Of a stretch of DNA of 64,000 nucleotides, positions 55,908-63,900 are shown one piece after another. The notes under the pieces are model-generated. The model searched no databases. It saw nothing but the letters and a program-made list of their open reading frames with translations, and had not been told where the DNA came from. How positions within the stretch are numbered: position 1 is the stretch's first letter; each line of letters opens with the position of its first letter. The stretch is from NCBI RefSeq assembly GCF_000253255.1, contig NC_015583.1:806001-870000 (forward strand), written 5' to 3'. The translations under genes and the position numbers were made by a program. Source of the stretch: Novosphingobium sp. PP1Y. GTDB lineage: Bacteria > Pseudomonadota > Alphaproteobacteria > Sphingomonadales > Sphingomonadaceae.

Positions 55908-56542
55908 CCGCCCGATCGACAGACAGGCCCACGGCCATCGACAGTTTTCTGCAGATCGCAACGCTGCGCATTGAGCTTAAGGACAGCAACCCGCCGATTT
56001 GGCGATTGGTCGAAGTGCCGACCTCGGTCACTCTCAAGGTTCTGCACGACATCGTCCAGGCCGCGATGGGATGGTTCGATTACCATCTCTGGGAGATGCG
56101 CATTGACGGTCAGACTTATGGCCTCCCGATGGAAGACGACTGGGGAACCGCTCCGCGCAAGATTGCCGCGCGCGTCCGCCTGCGCGATGTTCTCGCTCCC
56201 GGCACGACCACGATTGCGTATTCCTACGACTTTGGTGACGACCGGCAGCACACGCTCACCCTGAGCGATGATCGACAGGGTGACCCGGCTCTCGCTTATC
56301 CGCGCTTCATCGACGGCCAGCGCGACTGTCCTCCCGAGGATTGCGGAGGCATCTCGGGATTCTACGACATGCTGGAGATCAGGTCCGATCCCACGCACGA
56401 GCAGCATGCCGAAATCAACGACTGGCTCGATGGCTACGACCCCGGCGAACTCGACACCTTGCCGATCGAGGCATCACTCGCGCGTATCGCCGCCAGGCGC
56501 AACGCCGCAGCAAAGCGCATCGCCAAACCAAAGGCGACCTAG
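55904..56542 (+). CDS. pRiA4b ORF-3-like passenger protein of IS66
   Basis: A 212-residue protein from the ATG at 55904, overlapping the tnpC stop by four bases. The motifs LRIELKDSNPPIWRLVEVPT and LHDIVQAAMGWFDYHLWEM, then YSYDFGDDRQHTLTL, followed by CPPEDCGGISGFYDML, identify the plasmid pRiA4b ORF-3 family. Function is unknown. It is inside the IS66 ends, so it moves with the element. The longer frame from 55700 overlaps tnpC and is rejected. Confidence 0.85.
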   Translation: MTARSTDRPTAIDSFLQIATLRIELKDSNPPIWRLVEVPTSVTLKVLHDIVQAAMGWFDYHLWEMRIDGQTYGLPMEDDWGTAPRKIAARVRLRDVLAPGTTTIAYSYDFGDDRQHTLTLSDDRQGDPALAYPRFIDGQRDCPPEDCGGISGFYDMLEIRSDPTHEQHAEINDWLDGYDPGELDTLPIEASLARIAARRNAAAKRIAKPKAT

Positions 56543-56560
56543 CCACGGCCGCCGCGGCCT

Positions 56561-56818
56561 TCACCGGATGGCTACGGCTTGCAGGCCTGCCTGGCTGATC
56601 GCTCGCGCCCGGATATCCGCCATCGTCTCATCGCTCAGACCGCCAGCTCGGGCGTCGTCGACAAGGCGCTGCATGGCGGCAATCTTGTCGGCGCGTTCCT
56701 GGTCACGGCGGATAAGATCGCGCACATAGTCGCTGGCATTGCTATACCGACCAGTATCAGCTTGCGCTTCCACCCATTGCTTCATCGGATCGGGCAGTGA
56801 GATGTTCATCGTAGCCAT
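56561..56818 (-). CDS. parD: ParD-family antitoxin
   Basis: An 85-residue antitoxin with a ribbon-helix-helix N-terminus (MNISLPDPMKQWVEAQADTG, then RYSNASDYVRDLIRRDQERA) and a toxin-binding tail. The ATG at 56818 follows GGAGG by five bases; longer starts at 56830 and 56956 lack one. Its last four codons (VAIR) and stop are supplied by the IS66 end. The original gene would end QAGLQA followed by TGA. It would bind and repress with ParE, whose gene is now at 50492-50815. Confidence 0.85.
   Translation of the reverse strand: MATMNISLPDPMKQWVEAQADTGRYSNASDYVRDLIRRDQERADKIAAMQRLVDDARAGGLSDETMADIRARAISQAGLQAVAIR
56576..56583. repeat. IS66 target-site duplication, right copy (GGCTTGCA)
   Basis: Direct repeat of 50800-50807, immediately outside the right IS66 end. 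Confidence 0.8.
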
Positions 56819-56903
56819 GGCAACCTCCATGCCCTGAAATAGCAAAGATTGGCAAAGCTTGTCAATTGTCAAACGAACTGAGGATTTGACCCCTCGTGTT
56901 GCC

Positions 56904-58468
56904 TCACCGAAGATTGTTACCGGGCTGAGCGGTTGCGAGGTGCGCCCTATCTCCACCCGCCGCGGCGGGTGGAGATAGGGCGAAGCCCTTCATCCAGTCA
57001 CCATTGAGGATGATCTGCCCGGTGATTTCCGCGCGCCACGCCTTCACGGCTAATTGCACCGTTCGCTCGCTCTTCTTCGTGAAGCGTGACGGATCGGCGC
57101 TCATAAGCCGCTGCAACACTGCGGCTGCCGAGAGCGTCGGGTCCGCCGCGATCCACGCGCGGATTGCGCCTCGAACGGATCGAGCATGCTCGGCCTTTTG
57201 GGATAGGGCTTGGTTCGCCGATAGGGACGCCGATGCGTGGGCCGCGTCTCGCCCGCCTGCCAGGCTGTCTCCAGATTGGCGGCAAAGCGCTGCAGGTCGA
57301 CAACGACCGGCTCCTCAGGCTTGGCATTCAGCCCGCGGCGATCGACGCGTTTCCCCAGATCGTCTTGTGCTGCCCGGATGCCTGCGAACAGCATCACGGG
57401 ATCGGCCGTTTCCAGCATCCGGCTCAGCCGTGCCTTGTCGGCCCCGGCCACATCGGGATGCGCCAGCACGCGCGCGGCCGGCGGCGTGGGCGGATGATAG
57501 CGTTTGATGATGCGCGCACCGATCCGGGTCTTCTCCCGCAGTTTGAACGAGGGTTGGAACAGATTACCGTGCAGCCGCACCACATCGTACAAGCGGCTGA
57601 GCGCCGCTGTCGCCTCCGCTCCCACGAACCTGCCGTAGCCCACCAGGCGCCGGACGATGGCGCCGTTCTTCTGCTCGACCCACGCCTGATCATTCTTGCG
57701 ATAGGCCCGGGAGCGCGTCACCTCCAGACCCTGGCTTCGGCACCAGCAGACCACGAGTTCATTCATGAAGGCGCTGTCATTGTCGAAGTCTACGCCCAGG
57801 AGTGGGAACGGAAAGAGCCGCTGCGCTTGCTGGATCGCCGCAACCACCAGGCTGCTGTCGCGACTGCGGACCGGCACGCATTCGGTCCACCCCGTGGCGA
57901 TGTCGGTCAGCACCATCGTTTGCACGAAACTGCCGGAGGAAGAGGTGCCGGAATGCGCCACGAAGTCGACCTCAACATAACCGGGCACAGGATCGTTCCA
58001 GTCCCCGAAGGTGCGGACCGGAACCGACCGGCGCACTGCGGAGCTCATGCCGGTCCGACGCCGCCGCCCGCCGCCCGCGACAATACGCACCTCCGACAGC
58101 AGCCGGTCCATCGTCGCCGCGCTCACCGTGAGCAGCTTGTCGCGCAGCTCGGCACTGACGTCGAGCCGGTCGTGCCGCTCGAGCGCCGGTAGCAGAACCG
58201 GGATCAACGGCTTCAGGCGCTTTGAGCAGAGGCGATCCGACGCCTCCCACAACACCACCAGCGCCTCGCGGACATCGCCGCCGTAACGGATCGCCTGACG
58301 CCGGTCGCGCGGCGGCTTCGTCTCGCGGCGTCCAAGCACGCGGATCGCGTGCTTGCGATGATAGCCGGTGACCGCAACGAACTCGTCCAGGATCTGCTGC
58401 TTGCTCGCCCGAGAGCAGGATCGATACCGCTCGACAATCGCCTCAACCAATTCGGAACGTGTCGCCAT
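56904..58468 (-). pseudogene. Integrase-core (rve) transposase, probable frameshift near the C-terminus
   Basis: A helix-turn-helix N-terminus (LVEAIVERYRSCSRASKQQI) and an rve/DDE domain (VEVDFVAHSGTSSSGSFVQT, then LLGVDFDNDSAFMNELVVCW and RKNDQAWVEQKNGAIVRRLV). The ATG at 58468 follows AGGCGGA. The frame ends at 57101 with an arginine-rich tail after MLDPFEAQ. One missing base at the AA of 57164-57165 would restore QIRAWIAADPTLSAAAVLQR and continue to 56904. It resembles IS481/ISNCY-type transposases; exact family not assigned. Confidence 0.75.
56943..56982. repeat. 40-bp perfect palindrome with no spacer
   Basis: The arm CGCCCTATCTCCACCCGCCG is followed directly by its exact reverse complement. 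It lies near the left end of the insertion sequence, in the putative C-terminal coding tail. There is no T-run for a classical terminator. Confidence 0.95.
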
Positions 58469-58610
58469 GCTGATCCGCCTGCCCATCCGCCATCCCCGAG
58501 TCTGGATGACAGAACAGCCTCCGTCCCCCTCGGGACAGCAATCCTACCGGTAACATATTGCTTGAGGCAATGCGGGGTCAGTTTGTCAGTTCGTGTGACA
58601 CGAGACGGCC

Positions 58611-59720
58611 GTGCGTTATCTGCGCGCGGCATCTCATATCGGCCATGTAATGGCCGAACGTGATGCAAGCGTCAGCGACATCGATTTGGAGGCGTTCGAA
58701 CAGCATCTGCGAACGTGCCGATGTCCGCGCGCCACGGGAGGACGGCGCAACCACCACACCGTTTACGGCGCAAGGCTTTTCCGTCGGCACCTCGAAGAAA
58801 TAGGCGTGTGCAAACCCGCAGCCGCGGCGATCCGGCTTGTCGAACCGCCGTTGGTTGCCGGCTTTAGAACCTGGCTCAGCAAACATCGCGGGGCATCCGA
58901 TGCGACGATAGGGCTCTATGGGCGCGATGCAGTCAGTATCATGGCAGAACTCGAAACGGACCCGATGCGTTGGAGTCCCGCAGATATCCGCGGCTACGTC
59001 ATGAAGCGCGGAAGGATATGCGGGCGCGGCACCATCGAGAAGATGACCACGAGCCTACGGGCATTTTTGCGCTACCTTGCCGTTCAGGGGCACTGCCGGG
59101 CTGGTCTCGATTATGCCGTTCCGGCCTTCGCTCATTGGCAGCTTGCTGAGATGCCGCGATATCTCTCGGGCGAACAGGTCAGCCAGATGATTGCTGCCTG
59201 CGATGGTGACGCCAGCGCGCGTCGGCGCGATCGCGCCATCGTGCTGCTGCTGGCTCGTCTCGGTCTGCGGGCCGGCGACGTGGCGCAGCTCCGTCTTACT
59301 GATATCGAGTGGCAGGCGGGTTCACTGCGGGTGACGGGCAAGTCGCGCCATGAGGTTCGCTTGCCGCTCCCCCAGGAGGTCGGGGATGCGATCGCGGCCT
59401 ATCTTGAATACCGACCGTCGTGCTGTCGAAGCGATCGCGTGTTCCTGAGCACGATCGCGCCGAGTCGCCCGTTCCTGAACGGTGACGGCGTCTCTTCGGT
59501 GGTCAGGCGTATTATGAAGCGGGCTGGCGTCATGACGCCCGTCAAGGGTGCGCACGCCCTGCGGCACACCGCAGCGACCGAGATGCTGCGCCATGGGGTG
59601 CCACTCGACAAGATCGGCCTGGTCCTCCGGCATAGGGGCATCGACACGACGGCCCACTACGCCAAAGCCGATGTCACTCTTCTGAAGCAGGTGGCGCAGC
59701 CTTGGCCGGAGGCACTCTGA
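58611..59720 (+). CDS. RIT element recombinase A (tyrosine recombinase), N-terminally truncated
   Basis: A 369-residue tyrosine recombinase. Catalytic elements are present: Arg in ARLGLRAGDVAQLR, His-x-x-Arg in GAHALRHTAATEML and the His/Tyr region LRHRGIDTTAHYAK. The GTG at 58611 is preceded by an in-frame stop at 58596, and the codons just before it (ETAVRYLRAA) read like recombinase, so the native N-terminus was removed by the insertion sequence ending at 58600. It may be unable to bind its core site properly. It overlaps recombinase B (TGATG). Confidence 0.85.
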   Translation: MRYLRAASHIGHVMAERDASVSDIDLEAFEQHLRTCRCPRATGGRRNHHTVYGARLFRRHLEEIGVCKPAAAAIRLVEPPLVAGFRTWLSKHRGASDATIGLYGRDAVSIMAELETDPMRWSPADIRGYVMKRGRICGRGTIEKMTTSLRAFLRYLAVQGHCRAGLDYAVPAFAHWQLAEMPRYLSGEQVSQMIAACDGDASARRRDRAIVLLLARLGLRAGDVAQLRLTDIEWQAGSLRVTGKSRHEVRLPLPQEVGDAIAAYLEYRPSCCRSDRVFLSTIAPSRPFLNGDGVSSVVRRIMKRAGVMTPVKGAHALRHTAATEMLRHGVPLDKIGLVLRHRGIDTTAHYAKADVTLLKQVAQPWPEAL

Positions 59721-60625
59721 TGCTGGAAACCATCGAGACCTATCTCGCACTGCGCCGTACCACTGGCTTTGCGATGTCGAATGCCGAGCACCTGCTCAAG
59801 AGCTTTGGCGCCTTTGCGGCTGAGCGCGGGCACACGCATGTTCACACCCAAACAGCCATCGACTGGGCTGCGCTCGGACCGTCCATTGCGCAACGCGATG
59901 CTCGACTGAAGGCCGTTTGCCGCTTCGCACGCCATATCCGCATCGAAGATGCTCGGCACGAGTTGCCCCCGGCCAATCACTTCGGCACCCGCAAACGGCG
60001 TCGACCGCCGCACATTTACTCGGGCACAGAGATTAGTCGCCTGATCGAAGCTGCCGGCCAACTGCGACCTCAAGGAGGCCTACGCTCGCTGACGTACGCG
60101 ACCTTGATCGCCCTGCTCGCGGCCACGGGGCTGCGCATCTCTGAAGCACTCAAGCTCACGTTCACGGATATAACCAGCGACGGTCTGCTGATCCGTGAGA
60201 CCAAGTTCCGCAAGACCCGTCTCGTGCCATTGCATGAGACGGCGGCGGCAGGCTTGCAAGGTTACCTGGAGCGTCGCGGACCTGGCTCGGGAGATGATCC
60301 CGTGTTCGCCGACATGCATGGCCGGCCACTGCGCTACATTGCAGTCAAAGAAACCTTCGACAGGCTGGTAGCCAAAGTTGGCATCCGGTCAACATCGGGG
60401 TTGCGTCCTCGGCTGCACGATCTGCGACACACCTTCGCGGTGCGGGCGCTACAAGGTAGTCCGTCGGGCCGAACTGGATGCGGTGCGCATATGGTCGCGC
60501 TCGCGACGTATATGGGACACGTCAACATCTACTCCACCTACTGGTACCTGGAAGCAACCGCTGACCTTGTGCGCGACATAGCCGTGTCGGGAGAAGCGTT
60601 CTTGTCAGAGGGAGCGCAAGCATGA
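59720..60625 (+). CDS. RIT element recombinase B (tyrosine recombinase)
   Basis: A 301-residue recombinase starting MLETIETYLALRRTTGFAMS. It has Arg in AATGLRISEALKLT, HDLRHTFAVRAL and MGHVNIYSTYWYLE with the nucleophilic Tyr. The ATG at 59720 shares a base with the upstream stop. Three consecutive, overlapping tyrosine-recombinase genes of this type define recombinase-in-trio elements. Confidence 0.88.
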   Translation: MLETIETYLALRRTTGFAMSNAEHLLKSFGAFAAERGHTHVHTQTAIDWAALGPSIAQRDARLKAVCRFARHIRIEDARHELPPANHFGTRKRRRPPHIYSGTEISRLIEAAGQLRPQGGLRSLTYATLIALLAATGLRISEALKLTFTDITSDGLLIRETKFRKTRLVPLHETAAAGLQGYLERRGPGSGDDPVFADMHGRPLRYIAVKETFDRLVAKVGIRSTSGLRPRLHDLRHTFAVRALQGSPSGRTGCGAHMVALATYMGHVNIYSTYWYLEATADLVRDIAVSGEAFLSEGAQA

Positions 60626-61611
60626 CGCCGATCGCTCCCCTCATCGAAACATTCATGCGCGAAACACTTGTCCATCAGCGGGGCGCCAGCCGCCACACAT
60701 GCGATTCCTATGCCCAGAGCTTCCAACTACTGTTTGAGTTCGCCGCTGCAAGACTCAAGAGTAAACCATCCAGGCTGATGTTGGAGCAGATCGACTCCGG
60801 ATTGGTCAGCGCCTTCCTCGAGCATCTCGAGGATAAGCGCAAGAATGCCGCCGTGACGCGAAACGTTCGTCTAGCAGCCATCAAGTCGTTCTTCCGCTTC
60901 CTCGAATACCGGCAACCGGCAGCGCTCGATCAAGTTCGCCGCGTGCTGGCGATTCCGTTCAAGAAGACGGACACGCGTCTCGTTCCCTATCTGCTGCGCG
61001 AAGAGCTGCAAGCGCTGCTCGATGCTCCGGATCCGACGACGCGCGACGGCATCCGCGACCGAGCCATGCTGCATGTGGCCGTGTGTGCAGGATTGCGCGT
61101 CTCGGAACTGACGAGTCTGAAGATCGACGATATCGACATATCGTCAATGAGCATACGCGTTGTTGGTAAGGGCAGGCGGGAACGAGTGCTGCCGCTGTGG
61201 AAGCCGGCGGCCACCGCACTGCGCACTTGGCTCGCCATTCGCGGAAAGGTGGCGACACCCGAAGTGTTCATCAGCGCCCGTGGTGAACCTCTGAGCCGAT
61301 GGGGCTTTGCCTATCTGCTCAAGCAGCACGCCGCGGTGGCGGCTTACCATCAGCAAGGTCTCGCCAAGAAGCGCGTCTCGCCTCATGTACTCAGGCATAC
61401 TTGCGCGATGATCATCCTGCAGGCGACACAAGACATCCGGAAAGTATCGCTATGGCTCGGCCATGCCACGTTGACGACCACCGAAGTCTATACGCGCGGC
61501 GATCCGACTGAAAAGCTCGAAGCCATGGAAGCAATTGTACCACCGCATCTGCGGCGCGGAACGTTCCAACCGACCGACAAGCTGATGGCATTGCTAAAGA
61601 GCACTTCGTAA
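60622..61611 (+). CDS. RIT element recombinase C (tyrosine recombinase)
   Basis: A 329-residue recombinase starting MTPIAPLIETFMRETLVHQR. Catalytic motifs: Arg in CAGLRVSELTSLK, Lys in VVGKGRRERVLPL, HVLRHTCAMIIL and LGHATLTTTEVYTRG. It overlaps recombinase B by four bases (ATGA). The RIT element seems to end near 61692, inside an IS91-type transposase gene. Confidence 0.88.
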   Translation: MTPIAPLIETFMRETLVHQRGASRHTCDSYAQSFQLLFEFAAARLKSKPSRLMLEQIDSGLVSAFLEHLEDKRKNAAVTRNVRLAAIKSFFRFLEYRQPAALDQVRRVLAIPFKKTDTRLVPYLLREELQALLDAPDPTTRDGIRDRAMLHVAVCAGLRVSELTSLKIDDIDISSMSIRVVGKGRRERVLPLWKPAATALRTWLAIRGKVATPEVFISARGEPLSRWGFAYLLKQHAAVAAYHQQGLAKKRVSPHVLRHTCAMIILQATQDIRKVSLWLGHATLTTTEVYTRGDPTEKLEAMEAIVPPHLRRGTFQPTDKLMALLKSTS

Positions 61612-61692
61612 TGGTGAGTTGAGCAGGCGGCGAAATGTGTGAAAGAGCGACCAGATCGCCGCCAACTCCCCATTACTGGAAATGCCCATAAG

Positions 61693-61941
61693 GCATGAGT
61701 TGTAGGCAATCCGCCAGTGCCCGCAGTCTTCGCAGGCCTCGACGTGGCCGCCCAGCGCTGCAGTCCGACAGTTCTCGATCGCCGTCATCACCTTGAGCTG
61801 GACGAGGTTCAGATGCCCGGCATGGGTAGCCCGATAGCCTGGTCCGGCAGCACGGAAGATGTCGGCGACCTCAATCGAGGTGCGCACCGGCTCAACCGGG
61901 CGGCAACCCTTGCGGCCCTGGGAACATGCCCAGGCGGTCAA
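61693..61941 (-). pseudogene. IS91-family transposase, N-terminal fragment
   Basis: The frame reads VEPVRTSIEVADIFRAAGPG and then THAGHLNLVQLKVMTAIENC and EACEDCGHWRIAYNSC, the start of the zinc-binding domain of IS91-type (Y2/HUH) transposases. It is cut exactly at the second Cys cluster, where the RIT end CTTATGGGCATT begins; the frame continues a few codons to 61594 in RIT DNA. The catalytic Tyr domain is missing. Confidence 0.8.
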
Positions 61942-62800
61942 GCGGGCTGACCACGGCCTTCACCGTTTTGGTTGCCACCCGGGTGTACAGCGTCGTGGTC
62001 TGCAACTGGGAATGTCCCAGCAGCACCTGGATGATCCGGACATCGACGCCGTCTTCGAGCAAGTGGGTTGCGAAGCTATGGCGCAATGTATGCGGCCCGA
62101 CCCGCTTGGTGATGCCGGCGGCATGGGCTGCTTCTGCAGCTATGCGGTGGACTTGCCGGGTGCTGATGGGCTTGAGGTAATGCATGCCCGGGAACAGCCA
62201 GCCATCGGGATGCATCACGCCCTCCTTGCGCCCGATCTTCCACCATTCCCGCAGGAGGACGAGCAGGTCCTGGGCGAGCATGGCATTGCGATCCCGGCCG
62301 CCTTTGCCGCACTCGACCCGGAGCAACATGCGTTCGCTGTCGATATCCCGGACCTTGAGGCGGGACACTTCTCCTGCGCGCAGGCCGGCTCCATAGGCAA
62401 CGGACAGGATCGCCTGGTGCTTGATACTGGTCGTGGCATTCAGCATCCGGCCCACTTCGTCCCGGCTGAGCACGGTCGGCAATCCGCGAGGATGCTTCAC
62501 CCGGTGGAGCTTGCGGGTCAGGTCAGGACGATCCAGCGTTCGGATGTAGAAGAACCGCAGCGCTGACACGGCGGTGTTCATGGCCGGGGCGCCGAACCCC
62601 ATCTCCGACTGCTCTATCTGGTAACGGCGCAGATCTTCATCCGTCGCCGTGTCGGGCGGCCGCCCAAGCCAGATCGCGAACCGCTCGACATCGCGCAAGT
62701 AGTTGCGCTGCGTCGTCCGGCAAAGACGATGCAGCTTCATATCCTCGATCATCCGCTCGCGAAGCGTGGTGGCGGGCGCTGGCATAGTGATATTGGTCAT
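61892..62800 (-). CDS. Tyrosine recombinase of an IS91-type element
   Basis: About 302 residues from the ATG at 62800 (MTNITMPAPATTLRERMIED), preceded by GAGGAG. Motifs: Arg in YGAGLRAGEVSRLK, HTLRHSFATHLLED and LLGHSQLQTTTLYTRV. A recombinase immediately upstream of an IS91 transposase is a common arrangement in proteobacterial IS91-type elements. Its end overlaps the transposase frame by about 50 bases. An upstream start at 62857 lacks a ribosome-binding site. Confidence 0.87.
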   Translation of the reverse strand: MTNITMPAPATTLRERMIEDMKLHRLCRTTQRNYLRDVERFAIWLGRPPDTATDEDLRRYQIEQSEMGFGAPAMNTAVSALRFFYIRTLDRPDLTRKLHRVKHPRGLPTVLSRDEVGRMLNATTSIKHQAILSVAYGAGLRAGEVSRLKVRDIDSERMLLRVECGKGGRDRNAMLAQDLLVLLREWWKIGRKEGVMHPDGWLFPGMHYLKPISTRQVHRIAAEAAHAAGITKRVGPHTLRHSFATHLLEDGVDVRIIQVLLGHSQLQTTTLYTRVATKTVKAVVSPLDRLGMFPGPQGLPPG

Positions 62801-62981
62801 GTTCGACTCCTCGGTTGAAGGAGCCGAAAGCGTCTGCCTCTCGGTCGCGAGGCTCAACCAAGGCGCGTTGTAAGCAGGACTTTCACAACATCAGGTCCAG
62901 CGCCATTCCCGCGACAGCGGGTTCGTACTTGTCCGCAGGCCAGGTCATTCATGCTCACGCGCACGTTTCCGTTAGGCAAGC

Positions 62982-63458
62982 TCAGAAGCTTCCGGCTTCG
63001 ATCTGTCCCAGAACACGAAGGACCAACATTCCGCCTATTTCGGTGCCCATAAAATCGAGCGGCGTTTCCCAGGCCAACGGAAGGATCTGGGCGGTCATCC
63101 AGTCCGCCGCGACCTCAAGGTCACCGAGCGTTGCGGCGGCTTGGCACATTGCAACCGCGAAGCGCCATATCCGCTGGCTTTGCTCGGAGCTGAGCGTCTC
63201 CTTGCCCATGGTCAGATGCCGGCGATAGGTTGCCAGCCTCAGTCCGGAGACCTTGTGGAAGCGCTCGTGGGCCGCAAGAAACGGGACGCTGGCGATGAGG
63301 TGCTCCACCGCAGTAAGGGGCAGACCTGCGACAAGCCGCTCGTGCAGATCGAGTGGCACATTGGAGCCGAGGCCGAGGACCTGCTTGCCGCCCAACAGGG
63401 CAATGGCGTTTTCGATGACGGGCAGGCTGTCGTCGGGAAAAGGAGAGTGACGCGTCAT
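62982..63458 (-). CDS. MbcA/ParS/Xre-type antitoxin-like protein
   Basis: A 158-residue protein (MTRHSPFPDDSLPVIENAIA) whose last 60 residues match the toxin-binding domain DUF2384: TLSSEQSQRIWRFAVAMCQA, then AADWMTAQILPLAWETPLDF and a Gly-containing end (TEIGGMLVLRVLGQIEAGSF). These antitoxins neutralise RES-type toxins, which are normally encoded directly downstream. No toxin is visible downstream; the recombinase of the IS91-type element follows instead. The ATG overlaps the upstream gene stop by four bases. The longer frame to 63707 overlaps that gene and is rejected. Confidence 0.75.
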   Translation of the reverse strand: MTRHSPFPDDSLPVIENAIALLGGKQVLGLGSNVPLDLHERLVAGLPLTAVEHLIASVPFLAAHERFHKVSGLRLATYRRHLTMGKETLSSEQSQRIWRFAVAMCQAAATLGDLEVAADWMTAQILPLAWETPLDFMGTEIGGMLVLRVLGQIEAGSF

Positions 63459-63862
63459 GGACCGGCCTCGATGGTGAGATATCGGCGCAGAGCGAGCAAG
63501 TCGTCGAGACGACCTCTCGCCAACGTGTCGATGGCGCTGGCGCCCCCGAAGAGCGGGTGCGAATTCGGCTTGCGCATCCACGCATCGGCGCGTGCAGGAT
63601 CGCCCAGCAACGTGTTGATGAGCCTGAAGATGACGAGAATGTGCCCGATCCTCAGAACCGTTTCCAGAGGGAGGGAGCCGGTCTCTTTGCCGGCCAGTTC
63701 GCGCCATCGCTCCAGTTCGGCTCGGCTGCCGGCGCCCAGGATAGCCGCTTCCTGCTCGCTCGAAAGGTCCCAGCAGCGAGCGATATTGAAGAATGTGCGA
63801 AGGCCAGCTGGCGCGGTGCGGGGCGTGATGCGCGAGGTCAAATCTGGTCGTTGCGAGGTCAT
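63455..63862 (-). CDS. Second MbcA/ParS-type protein, upstream partner
   Basis: A 135-residue protein: FFNIARCWDLSSEQEAAILG, then LPLETVLRIGHILVIFRLIN and GDPARADAWMRKPNSHPLFG, with the DUF2384-like end DTLARGRLDDLLALRRYL. The WMRKPNSHPLFGG motif is typical of the family. It is translationally coupled to the gene at 62982-63458. Two tandem genes with toxin-binding domains and no toxin is unusual. Confidence 0.72.
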   Translation of the reverse strand: MTSQRPDLTSRITPRTAPAGLRTFFNIARCWDLSSEQEAAILGAGSRAELERWRELAGKETGSLPLETVLRIGHILVIFRLINTLLGDPARADAWMRKPNSHPLFGGASAIDTLARGRLDDLLALRRYLTIEAGP

Positions 63863-63900
63863 TTCACAGGCGCTTCGTTAAATCAGGAGTGGCGCTCGAC

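Larger units (their letters stand above)
50808..56575 (+). mobile_element. IS66-family element carrying a passenger gene and interrupted by a serine-recombinase element
   Basis: The ends are GTACCCATCCGGTGA on the left and, as reverse complement, GTAGCCATCCGGTGA on the right, flanked by the 8-bp duplication GGCTTGCA. It contains tnpA, tnpB and tnpC, and a pRiA4b ORF-3-like passenger gene before the right end. Subtracting the 2585-bp insertion at 53101-55685 gives an original element of about 3.2 kb. Confidence 0.85.
56867..58600 (-). mobile_element. DDE-type insertion sequence with related inverted ends
   Basis: The left end TGTCAAACGAACTG and the reverse complement of the right end TGTCACACGAACTG match, and matching continues inward over about 55 bases with small gaps (TGACCCC, TTGCCTCA and GTTACCGG on both sides). 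The element is about 1.73 kb and contains one transposase. No clear target duplication is seen. The right end abuts the broken start of the first RIT recombinase. Confidence 0.75.

Noticed and set aside
49599..59720. The truncated recombinase at 49599 and the one at 58611 as two halves of a single split gene
   Set aside because: Both contain the first catalytic Arg region, so they overlap in content and cannot be complementary halves.
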